Source: CAZOHN01 sp964579325
Lineage (GTDB): Bacteria > Pseudomonadota > Alphaproteobacteria > Rhodobacterales > Rhodobacteraceae
Direction: 5' to 3'
DNA length: 64,000 nt
Assembly: GCA_964579325.1 (NCBI GenBank)
Contig: CAZOHN010000001.1
Span: 62,001-126,000 of the forward strand
A program made the translations under genes and the position numbers. Of the stretch, positions 57,078 to 64,000 are shown piece by piece. Each line of letters begins with the position of its first letter. Position 1 is the first letter of the stretch. The notes beneath the pieces were generated by a model. That model saw only the letters and a program-made list of their open reading frames with translations. It did no database searches and was not told where the DNA came from.

Positions 57078-57728
57078 ATGGATCATGCCCGACCGCTGCC
57101 TGCCTACCTCGTCAGCCGCTACATGGGCTGGAAAGCGACGACCTACGAGCAGAACAAGGGCTGGTATCGCCGCCTCGCCGAAGATGGCCAGCGCCCGCGG
57201 GTAATGGCCATCGCCTGCTGCGACAGCCGGGTCCATATCGCGGCAACGTTCGGAGCCGACACCGGCGAAATCTTCATCCATCGCAACGTGGCCAACCTCG
57301 TCCCGCCCTACTCGCCGGACGGCGACCACCATGGGACCTCGGCGGCGGTCGAGTACGCGGTCCGGCACCTCCGCGTGGCGCACCTCATCATCCTCGGGCA
57401 CTCGAACTGCGGCGGCGTTAACGCCTGCCACGACATGTGCGCAGGGAGCGCCCCCCATCTCGACGAGACAGAAAGCTTCATCGGCCGCTGGATGGATATC
57501 CTGCGTCCGGGCTATTCACGGGTCGAAGGCATGGCGGATGAAGGCGAGCGACGCCGCGCGCTCGAGAGGCAGGCCGTGGTGGTCAGCCTCGAGAACCTGA
57601 TGACCTTCCCGTTCGTCGCGGCCGCCGTCGCCGCCGACGATCTCCAGATCCACGGGCTCTGGCACGACATCGGCGCGGGACAACTCGACCAGTATCTCGG
57701 CTCCGATCTCGGCTTCCAGCCGCTCTGA
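57078..57728 (+). CDS. Beta-class carbonic anhydrase
   Basis: A 216-residue beta-carbonic anhydrase interconverting CO2 and bicarbonate. Zinc ligands are Cys48 (in ACCDSRV), His108 and Cys111 (in LGHSNCGGV), with the Asp49-Arg51 dyad. ATG at 57078 is preferred because AAGGAG (57063-57068) then has a proper spacing; GTG at 57072 is too near. It lies 57 bases before sbtA-like, making a bicarbonate-handling cluster. Confidence 0.94.
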   Translation: MDHARPLPAYLVSRYMGWKATTYEQNKGWYRRLAEDGQRPRVMAIACCDSRVHIAATFGADTGEIFIHRNVANLVPPYSPDGDHHGTSAAVEYAVRHLRVAHLIILGHSNCGGVNACHDMCAGSAPHLDETESFIGRWMDILRPGYSRVEGMADEGERRRALERQAVVVSLENLMTFPFVAAAVAADDLQIHGLWHDIGAGQLDQYLGSDLGFQPL

Positions 57729-57785
57729 GCCTTCAAAGCCTGCAGCGGGCACCCTACTTCAACCGCAGAAGACCTGGGGGGACGG

Positions 57786-58766
57786 ATGGACGGCATCCTT
57801 TCACTTGCGGCCGACAATCTCCTGTCGCCCATCATCCTGTCGTTCGCCCTGGGTCTCGCGGCGGCCCTTGCGCGATCGGACCTGACAATACCCGAAGCGG
57901 TTGCCAAGGGGATGTCGATCTACTTGCTGTTCGCAATTGGGTTCAAGGGTGGGGTCAGCGTCGCGCGGCATGGCGTCGATGCGACCCTGATCGGCGCAAT
58001 CGGTGCCGGCGTGGTCCTGTCCTTCGCGATCCCCTTCGTTGCCTTTGCGCTTCTGCGTGGGATGACGCGCCTCTCGGTGACCGACGCCGCTGCGGTATCT
58101 GCGCACTACGGTTCGATCTCGATCGTCACCTTCGTGGCCGCAACCTCGGTTCTCACCGGTGCAGGGCTCGTCGCCGAAGGATTCATGGTCGCCGTCGCTG
58201 CGGCAATGGAGGCACCGGCGATCCTCTCTGCGCTCTGGATCGCAGCCCGCTTCGGCGCCGCCCGCGAGGCCGACGGGGACCTCTGGCGCGAGATCCTTCT
58301 CAACGGGTCCATCGTCCTGCTCGTGGGAGCGTTTCTGATCGGCATTGTGACCGGTGAAGAGGGCTTCGACCGGATCTCCGCCTTCATTGACGCCCCGTTT
58401 CAGGGTGTGCTCTGCCTGTTCCTGCTCGACATGGGGCTGGTTGCTGGCCGAGGATTGCGCAACAGCCGTGGCGCGCTGGGTGTCGGAGCGGTCGCCTTCG
58501 GGGTTCTCATGCCGCTGGTCGGAGGGTCGATGGGCCTCGCCGCGGCTTCCCTTCTGGGCCTCTCGACGGGCGGTACCATGCTGATGGCGGCGCTCGCAGC
58601 CTCGGCGTCCTACATCGCGGTTCCTGCAGCCATGCGGGTGGCGCTGCCTGAAGCGAACCCGTCGGTCTACCTCACGCTCTCGCTTGGCGTGACCTTTCCC
58701 TTTAACCTGACCCTTGGCCTGCCGCTCTACCTCGTGGCGGCGACCTGGGCGACCGGAGGCGGCTGA
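57786..58766 (+). CDS. sbtA: SbtA-type sodium-dependent bicarbonate transporter
   Basis: A 326-residue membrane protein with ~10 hydrophobic segments in two inverted halves. SbtA-family features include AADNLLSPIILSFALGLAAA, SIYLLFAIGFKGGVSVARHG, and SVTDAAAVSAHYGSISIVTF in the centre, with a matching second half ending ASASYIAVPAAMRVALPEAN. SbtA imports bicarbonate with sodium and was first known from cyanobacteria. Placed between a carbonic anhydrase and a P-II-like gene, its function as a bicarbonate carrier is well supported. Confidence 0.9.
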   Translation: MDGILSLAADNLLSPIILSFALGLAAALARSDLTIPEAVAKGMSIYLLFAIGFKGGVSVARHGVDATLIGAIGAGVVLSFAIPFVAFALLRGMTRLSVTDAAAVSAHYGSISIVTFVAATSVLTGAGLVAEGFMVAVAAAMEAPAILSALWIAARFGAAREADGDLWREILLNGSIVLLVGAFLIGIVTGEEGFDRISAFIDAPFQGVLCLFLLDMGLVAGRGLRNSRGALGVGAVAFGVLMPLVGGSMGLAAASLLGLSTGGTMLMAALAASASYIAVPAAMRVALPEANPSVYLTLSLGVTFPFNLTLGLPLYLVAATWATGGG

Positions 58767-59074
58767 TGGAGATGCACAAGGCCAAGCGTGTCGAGATCAT
58801 CATCGAGTCGCCGATGGAGCGACGCCTGACCGAAGCGCTGATGCGGGCCGAGGTGACGGGATTCACGGTGCTGCCCGTGCTGGGCGGTTCGGGCCGGTCG
58901 GGCCAGTGGACCCGCGAGGGGCAGGTCGGCCGAACGGGCATGGTGGCGGTGATCTGCATCGTCCGACCCGAGAGGGTGAGTGGCCTCCTTGAGGCCGCCT
59001 TCGGGGTGGTCGAGCGCCACATCGGCGTGGTCAGCGTGACCGATTGCGAAGTGCTGCGGGCCGAGCGGTTCTGA
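58766..59074 (+). CDS. SbtB-like P-II-type regulator of SbtA
   Basis: A 102-residue P-II-like protein with the pattern RVEIIIESPMERRLTEALMR, GFTVLPVLGGSGRSGQW (T-loop region) and IVRPERVSGLLEAAFGVVER. SbtB trimers bind adenyl nucleotides and gate SbtA. The C-terminus (ending VSVTDCEVLRAERF) lacks the CGPxGC redox loop of cyanobacterial SbtB. The ATG overlaps the sbtA stop (TGATG), so they are translated together. Confidence 0.88.
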   Translation: MEMHKAKRVEIIIESPMERRLTEALMRAEVTGFTVLPVLGGSGRSGQWTREGQVGRTGMVAVICIVRPERVSGLLEAAFGVVERHIGVVSVTDCEVLRAERF

Positions 59075-59122
59075 GCGCGGATCGCAACCGTTCGTTAAGC
59101 TGGAATCGGCGAAGCTTGTGCG

Positions 59123-59572
59123 ATGACAAGCGAGCGCTTCATCACCTTGCAGATCCCCGAAGCGCTCTACTGCGCGGCCCTCCGCACAGCTTGCAAGGAA
59201 TCTCTTACCCCGGCGGAGCTGGTGCGTGACGCTTTGGCGCAACGGGTCGCCAATCAGGGCCGGCTCGATCGGGCCGTGGAAAACATGAGGACTTCGCTCT
59301 CGCACGAGTTCGAGACCGCCTCGGACTGGCTCGACCTTCAGCGGCGGCTGCGCGCCCAGGACTGTGTCATCCGGCGTCACACAGGTGAGCTTTGGCTTTG
59401 CAGCTGGCCCTGGGAGCGGCGTCTCGTCCGGCTTGAGCGGTTGGGCTCCCCCGAAGCCGAGCTTGCGCTTCGGTTCCACGCGCGGTTTCCGGCACACGGA
59501 ACCGAGCCGGTCAAGGTAGGGCACCGTATCGCGCGCCCCGGCTTCCTGCGTTGGCGGCGAAAGCTGGCGTGA
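59123..59572 (+). CDS. Hypothetical protein with RHH-like N-terminus
   Basis: A 149-residue protein I do not recognise. The first ~50 residues (RFITLQIPEALYCAALRTAC, then LTPAELVRDALAQRVANQ) resemble a ribbon-helix-helix DNA-binding fold. The remainder is rich in Trp, Arg and Glu (TGELWLCSWPWERRLVRLER) without a known domain. It follows sbtB by 48 bases in the same direction, so it may belong to the carbon cluster; that is inference. Confidence 0.6.
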   Translation: MTSERFITLQIPEALYCAALRTACKESLTPAELVRDALAQRVANQGRLDRAVENMRTSLSHEFETASDWLDLQRRLRAQDCVIRRHTGELWLCSWPWERRLVRLERLGSPEAELALRFHARFPAHGTEPVKVGHRIARPGFLRWRRKLA

Positions 59573-59587
59573 CGGCCCCCGCGAACC

Positions 59588-60610
59588 TCAACCCTTCTTG
59601 AGGCAGCGGTTTCCGAGCACTTCGGCAATCTGCACAGCGTTCAGCGCGGCGCCCTTGCGCAGGTTGTCAGACACTACCCACAAGTTGAGTCCATTCTCGA
59701 CAGTCGAATCCTGGCGGATGCGGCTCACGTAGGTGGCGTAGTCACCGACGCACTCGACCGGGGTGATGTATCCCCCCGGCTCGCGCTTGTCGATGACGAG
59801 CACGCCGGGCGCTTCGCGCAGGATGTCGCGCGCCTCGTCCTCGTCGAGAAATTCCTCGAACTCGACGTTCACCGCCTCGGAATGGCCTACGAACACCGGA
59901 ACGCGGACGCAGGTCGCCGTGACCTTTACCTTCGGGTCGAGGATCTTCTTGGTCTCCGCGACCATCTTCCATTCCTCCTTCGTCTCGCCGCTGTCGAGGA
60001 AGACGTCGATGTGCGGGATGACGTTGAAGGCGATCTGTTTGGTGAACTTCTTTGGCGCGACCTCCTGGCCGGGGACGTACATCCCCTTGGTCTGGTCCCA
60101 GAGCTCGTCAATACCTTCCTTGCCGGCGCCGGACACCGACTGGTAGGTCGCCACCACGACACGCTTGATCCGCGCCCGGTCGTGCAGCGGCTTGAGCGCC
60201 ACGACCATCTGCGCAGTCGAGCAGTTCGGGTTGGCGATGATCATCTTGGTGCGGTAGCCCTCGATCGCGTCGGCGTTTACCTCGGGCACGATCAGCGGCA
60301 CCGCCGGGTCGTAGCGGTAGAGCGACGAGTTGTCGATCACCACGCAACCTGCCGCCGCGGCCTTGGGCGCGTAGGTCTTGGTGGCCTCCGAGCCAACGGC
60401 GAACAGAGCGATGTCCCAGCCTCCGAAATCGAAGGTGTCGAGGTCCCTTGTCTTGAGCGTCCGGTCGCCGAAGCTGACTTCCGTGCCGAGTGACTTGCGC
60501 GAGGCAAGCGCGGCGATCTCGTCGACCGGGAATTCCCGTTCGGCGAGGATGTTCAGCATTTCGCGGCCCACGTTGCCGGTGGCGCCCGCGACGACGACTC
60601 GATAGCCCAT
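59588..60610 (-). CDS. asd: Aspartate-semialdehyde dehydrogenase
   Basis: A 340-residue enzyme reducing aspartyl phosphate to aspartate semialdehyde, for lysine, methionine, threonine and cell-wall synthesis. The N-terminus YRVVVAGATGNVGREMLNIL binds NADPH; the catalytic Cys is in IIANPNCSTAQMVVALKPLH, and TYQSVSGAGKEGIDELWDQT and the VFVGHSEAVNVEFEE His region complete the active site. ATG at 60610 gives the conserved start. It follows the methyltransferase gene on the minus strand. Confidence 0.97.
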   Translation of the reverse strand: MGYRVVVAGATGNVGREMLNILAEREFPVDEIAALASRKSLGTEVSFGDRTLKTRDLDTFDFGGWDIALFAVGSEATKTYAPKAAAAGCVVIDNSSLYRYDPAVPLIVPEVNADAIEGYRTKMIIANPNCSTAQMVVALKPLHDRARIKRVVVATYQSVSGAGKEGIDELWDQTKGMYVPGQEVAPKKFTKQIAFNVIPHIDVFLDSGETKEEWKMVAETKKILDPKVKVTATCVRVPVFVGHSEAVNVEFEEFLDEDEARDILREAPGVLVIDKREPGGYITPVECVGDYATYVSRIRQDSTVENGLNLWVVSDNLRKGAALNAVQIAEVLGNRCLKKG

Positions 60611-60704
60611 TGATGCCTCCTTGGTCGGCAGGTCGCGGCCCATTAGCGCAGGACCGGGTCCGAGGGAAGGGCCGCCCCGTGCGAGATGCCCGACCGTTGC
60701 AGGC

Positions 60705-62207
60705 TCACTCGACCGGCGGCGCCCCCCCGGCCTTCGTCCGCGCCTCGACAAAGGCGGCCAGCCGGTCGGCCGCCGCCTCGGACCACGCCGGGCGCGGTGT
60801 CTCGGCGAGGCGTCTCTGCCAGGCGGCAGTCGCCCGTTCTTCGGCCGTCAGTGCGCCGGTTTCCACCCACTGGCCGTGATTTGTGAGGTCGGCCACGAGC
60901 GGCTCGCGGAAGGCCGTGGCGTATCGCATCATCGTATGGGCGGCGGCGAAGAAATGCCCGCCCGGCGGCACTTCGGCCAATGCATCGGTGGCGGTGTCAA
61001 ACTCCGGTGCGGAGCAGAGCTCGGCCAGCATCTCCACCGCCTCCATATCGGCCACGAACTTTTCGTAGCCGAAGGTGAGGCCGCCTTCGAGCCAGCCAGC
61101 CGAATGGACGACTAGCGTTGCCCCTGACAGGAGTCCGCCCCACAGCCCCATCAGGTTCTCGGTTGCGCCCTGGTGGTCGGCCGCATTTCCGGCTGAACCG
61201 GCGGCCGAGCGCCAGGGGAGGCCGATGTGACGCGCCAGTTGCCCCGATCCGAGCTGCATCTGGACATGCGCGGGCGTCCCGAATGCCGGTGCCCCTGACT
61301 TCATGTCGACGTTCGACCCGAAGCCGCCATAGCTCACCGGCGCGCCCGCGCGGGCGATCTGGGTGAGTGCGATGCAGGCCAGCGCCTCGGAATGCTGGAG
61401 TGTCAGGGCCCCGCCCACCGTCACCGGCGCCATCGCGCCCATCAGGCAGAAGGGGGTCACGATGCTCGCCTGCCCCGCGCGGGCGAAGTCGATCAGCCCC
61501 TGCGCCATCGGGTTGTCGAGAAGGCGCGGCGAGTTCGTGTTGATGACTGTCGTGCACCAGACGCCAGTGTCCCAGTCGCTATCTGAGAGGTCGAGCCCGA
61601 GACGGATCATCTCGAAGCTCTCCTGAACCTGCGCCCGGCCGCGCGCATAGACGAACATCGGCTTGTCGCCGAGGGTCATCTGCCCTCTCAGCATCGCGTA
61701 ATGGCGAAGTGGCGCAGGCACATCCTGGGGCTCCACTGAAGGGCCATGCTTGTGGATCGCATCGAACGACTGCTGGAGGACAAGCGCCTCCTCGTAGTCC
61801 CGCAGGGAGCCCGGCCGCCGCCCGCGCGTGAGGTCCGACGCGTTCGGGCAGCCCGATCCCGGCGAGAACAGGACTGCGCCGGGAGCGTATTCACGCGCGC
61901 GGGCGGGGTTGGCGGCACAAAGGCGAAAGCGCTTCGGGGCCGTGGCGAGGCATCCCTCCACGATCTCGCGCCCGAGACGCACGATCATGTCGGTCTCGTC
62001 CACGCGTGCTCCGGCCGACCGGAACAGCGCTCGGGCTTCGGGCAGGAGTACTTTCATTCCCAGGGTTTCAAGCGCATCCAGGGCCGCCTCGTGAATGGCG
62101 GCGACCTGATCGTCCGAGAACAGCCGTTGCGGCACGAACGGGTTCTTCAGTTGGACAAGGTCTATCTGGCGCGCCGCCCGGGGTGCTCCGCGGCGATTTC
62201 GGGTCAC
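60705..62207 (-). CDS. Non-pyrrolysine MttB-family (trimethylamine methyltransferase-like) protein
   Basis: A 500-residue TIM-barrel corrinoid methyltransferase-like protein of the MttB superfamily. It has no in-frame TAG, so no pyrrolysine; such members act on glycine betaine, proline betaine, carnitine or related quaternary amines. Patterns are HEAALDALETLGMKVLLPEA, GSGCPNASDLTRGRRPGSL and the GGALTLQHSEALACIALTQI block. GTG at 62207 overlaps the upstream stop (GTGA) and has GGAGG upstream; GTG at 62219 is possible. Substrate is unknown; it is coupled with a DddP-like M24 enzyme. No corrinoid-protein gene is nearby. Confidence 0.88.
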   Translation of the reverse strand: MTRNRRGAPRAARQIDLVQLKNPFVPQRLFSDDQVAAIHEAALDALETLGMKVLLPEARALFRSAGARVDETDMIVRLGREIVEGCLATAPKRFRLCAANPARAREYAPGAVLFSPGSGCPNASDLTRGRRPGSLRDYEEALVLQQSFDAIHKHGPSVEPQDVPAPLRHYAMLRGQMTLGDKPMFVYARGRAQVQESFEMIRLGLDLSDSDWDTGVWCTTVINTNSPRLLDNPMAQGLIDFARAGQASIVTPFCLMGAMAPVTVGGALTLQHSEALACIALTQIARAGAPVSYGGFGSNVDMKSGAPAFGTPAHVQMQLGSGQLARHIGLPWRSAAGSAGNAADHQGATENLMGLWGGLLSGATLVVHSAGWLEGGLTFGYEKFVADMEAVEMLAELCSAPEFDTATDALAEVPPGGHFFAAAHTMMRYATAFREPLVADLTNHGQWVETGALTAEERATAAWQRRLAETPRPAWSEAAADRLAAFVEARTKAGGAPPVE

Positions 62208-63457
62208 ACGTCCTCCCACGGGAAGGTGTCGATCCGCTCTGCCCCGGTCTCGGTGATGAGAACCTGGGTTTCGAGCTTGATCGATTCCGACCCCTTCTCG
62301 GCGACGAGGCTTTCGACGCAGACCACCATGCCGGTTTCGAACGCGCCTGACATCGCCTGGTTGCTCCAGTCACAGTGGAGCGGCACCACTGGCCACTCGT
62401 CGGCCATGCCGACGCCGTGCACGGCGAGCGAGTAGCGGTACGGCAGGTGTCGCTCCGGGATGCGCCAGCTTTCCGCGTTGAACGCCTCGAACGTCAGGCC
62501 CGGCCGGAGCAACGCCAGGTTGTGCTCGATCTGGGCGAGGGCAGTGCGATAGAGCCGTCGCTGGTCGGCGTTCATGGGCGCGTAGCCGCAGACCCAGGAC
62601 CGCGAGACATCGGTGCAGTAGCCGTAGGGACCGATCATGTCGGTGTCGAAGCTGATCATCTCGCCCGCGCGGCAGGGCCGTTCCGAACATTCCCGCATCC
62701 AGGGGTTGGTGTTCGGCCCGCTGGTCAAGAGCTTGGTCTCGAGCCACTCCCCGCCCGAGCGGGCGTTCTCGAAGTGCAGGTGGGCCCAGAGTTCGGCTTC
62801 GGTCACGCCCGGGACCGAGTGCTCGTAGATGCGCGCCATCCCTGCCTCGCAGACCCGCATCGTCCAGCGCATCAAGTCAATCTCGTCAGCCGACTTGATC
62901 GACCGCGCGATCTCGGTGATCGGGCCGGCGTCGGTCACCCGGATACCGCGGTCCGCGAGGGCGTTCACGCCCGGCGGGTCGAGCCGGTCGGCGGCGATCC
63001 GGGTGCCACCATGGCCGCGGAGAATGTCAGCGATCTCGTCGGCCCAAACCTCGACCGCGGCTTCGGTCTTGTCGCCCTTCATCATGAACATCCAGGTGCG
63101 CGCCGGACGGATCTCGTCGATGCCCGGCAAGCCGGCGTTCAGGTGTTCGGCACCCTTGTACTCGAACAGGATCGCCGGTCCGCCATTGAGGATCAGCGCA
63201 TAGCGGGTCGGATTGTGCGCGGCCCAGATCGACATGTTCGAACTGTCGAAGGCGTATCGTAGGTTGACTGGGTCATAGAGCAGCAGGCCCGCCACGTCGT
63301 GATGTCCCAGTTCCGACCGGAGCCGGCCCAGCCGATATGCGCGCGCGCGGTCCAGAACCTCAGGCAGAACGGGCGACTTCAGCGGCTTGTCGACGCCGTC
63401 CGCGTTCAGGTAGGCGCCCTTGCGGGCGTCCTTGAAGGGGCTGGGCATGTCCTTCAT
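62204..63457 (-). CDS. M24-family enzyme related to DMSP lyase DddP
   Basis: A 417-residue pita-bread-fold protein (M24: Xaa-Pro peptidases, creatinases, DddP). Metal ligands by pattern are Asp271, Asp273, Asp283, His347, Glu382 and Glu396. DddP-like features are YDPVNLRYAFDSSNMSIWAA, GGEWLETKLLTSGPNTNPW, FDTDMIGPYGYCTDVSRSW, and YSLAVHGVGMADEWP, with Tyr342 five before and Asp353 six after His347, as I recall for DddP's catalytic Tyr and Asp. DddP cleaves DMSP to DMS and acrylate. A peptidase or other role is possible. It is coupled at both ends (desaturase-like upstream, MttB-like downstream). Confidence 0.75.
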   Translation of the reverse strand: MKDMPSPFKDARKGAYLNADGVDKPLKSPVLPEVLDRARAYRLGRLRSELGHHDVAGLLLYDPVNLRYAFDSSNMSIWAAHNPTRYALILNGGPAILFEYKGAEHLNAGLPGIDEIRPARTWMFMMKGDKTEAAVEVWADEIADILRGHGGTRIAADRLDPPGVNALADRGIRVTDAGPITEIARSIKSADEIDLMRWTMRVCEAGMARIYEHSVPGVTEAELWAHLHFENARSGGEWLETKLLTSGPNTNPWMRECSERPCRAGEMISFDTDMIGPYGYCTDVSRSWVCGYAPMNADQRRLYRTALAQIEHNLALLRPGLTFEAFNAESWRIPERHLPYRYSLAVHGVGMADEWPVVPLHCDWSNQAMSGAFETGMVVCVESLVAEKGSESIKLETQVLITETGAERIDTFPWEDV

Positions 63458-64000
63458 GACGAGTTCCCGTGTCTGAGGCCCGCAACATAACGGGCGGTGG
63501 CGCGGACATAGCCGCGTTCGGTCGTGCGCAGATGCGGCGCGGTCAGCGCGTGCAGGTCGGGCAGGCGATGGAAGGGCACCGCCGGGAAGGCATGGTGCTC
63601 TGCATGATATGGCATGTTCCAGGCGATCCAGCGCACGACCTTGTTGGTGAATGTGGTGCGCGAGTTCTCGAACATGTCCGCCACGAAGGGGCAGCGGCCA
63701 TGTTCTGCGAGGAGGTAGAGGCGCAGGAAAGGCTGTCCCAGCAATGCGGGCACGATCCAGACCCAGAGCAGGAGCTTCCACCCGAGGACTGCCGACCCAA
63801 GCGCCAGCATGACGTACAGCGCCAGCATCACGCGGGCCTCGCGCACGATCCGGCCCATCGCGGCCCCCGGCACGAAGGCATCGCGATTCTGTCCGAGCGC
63901 ATTGGTCGTCAGAACCCTGAGCGCGCCCCACCAGAGCGGCAAACCGGAGAGGTGCGCGAGATACTGGCCCGGGGTCTCCGGTTTGGGCGAGGCAAGTTCC
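63454..64000 (-). CDS. Fatty-acid-desaturase-like membrane di-iron enzyme (5' end beyond window)
   Basis: A partial gene: the reading frame continues without a stop to the window end, so at least 182 residues are encoded and the start lies outside. It has two or more hydrophobic segments (VMLALYVMLALGSAVLGWKL) and histidine boxes including MPYHAEHHAFPAVPFH near the C-terminus, as in desaturases and related hydroxylases. The stop overlaps the DddP-like gene (ATGA). In this operon it may act on an N-methyl or lipid substrate rather than a fatty acid. Confidence 0.86.
   Translation of the reverse strand, partial: ELASPKPETPGQYLAHLSGLPLWWGALRVLTTNALGQNRDAFVPGAAMGRIVREARVMLALYVMLALGSAVLGWKLLLWVWIVPALLGQPFLRLYLLAEHGRCPFVADMFENSRTTFTNKVVRWIAWNMPYHAEHHAFPAVPFHRLPDLHALTAPHLRTTERGYVRATARYVAGLRHGNSS

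Overview
The window is a GC-rich alphaproteobacterial chromosome segment, almost certainly from the Rhodobacterales (Rhodobacter/Roseobacter relatives). Pointers are the FlaF/FlbT pair beside a flagellin, a flagellar lytic transglycosylase of the SltF type, CtrA-like sites in flagellar promoters, and the order ubiB-ubiE-mutM-echA-rpsT-dnaA-dnaN-recF-gyrB. No tRNA, rRNA, CRISPR or insertion sequence was seen. One 100-base run of N (503-602) marks an assembly gap.

Region 1 (1-8755) is the end of an extracellular contractile injection system (eCIS) operon: a very large tape-measure protein, its AAA+ ATPase, and an unusual 1087-residue exported protein with a peptidoglycan-binding-like N-terminus, a degenerate GH18-like barrel and three C-terminal membrane helices. 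The three genes overlap by 4-8 bases, so they look translationally coupled. The third protein is the best candidate here for something undescribed, perhaps a cell-envelope anchor or target for the injection particle.

Region 2 (8818-35477) is a large flagellar cluster: fliP-fliN-fliH-fliF leftward; fliL-orf131-motE-motA-orf839-sltF-flhA-fliR-flhB-orf120 rightward; a second fliL-like gene, flgH, flgA, flgG, flgF, fliQ, fliE, flgC, flgB leftward; fliI rightward; then a DUF1217 protein, flbT, flaF, flagellin, a FlgN-like chaperone and a FlgJ-like rod protein leftward; finally fliK-flgD rightward. Genes for fliG, fliM, motB, flgE, flgI, flgK and flgL are not in the window.

Region 3 (35479-47889) is core housekeeping: ubiquinone synthesis (ubiB, ubiE), DNA repair (mutM), enoyl-CoA hydratase, ribosomal protein S20, and the replication block dnaA, dnaN, recF, gyrB, with a VOC protein and a LysE-type exporter coupled to recF.

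Region 4 (47886-52360) is an accessory surface or stress island: anti-sigma factor and ECF sigma factor facing left, an exported subtilase with an acidic low-complexity N-terminus facing right, a DUF6065-like protein, and two tandemly duplicated small exported proteins with identical signal peptides but different low-complexity tails (Asn/Ser versus Asp/Arg/Gly).

Region 5 (52452-64000) is metabolic: fmt, free-methionine sulfoxide reductase, NlpC/P60 hydrolase with leucyl aminopeptidase, a small membrane protein, an Hpt-like protein lacking the phosphorylatable histidine, an inorganic-carbon module (beta-carbonic anhydrase, SbtA, SbtB), asd, and a coupled operon of a fatty-acid-desaturase-like enzyme (cut by the window end), a DddP-like M24 enzyme and a non-pyrrolysine MttB-family methyltransferase, suggesting catabolism of a methylated onium compound such as DMSP or a betaine.
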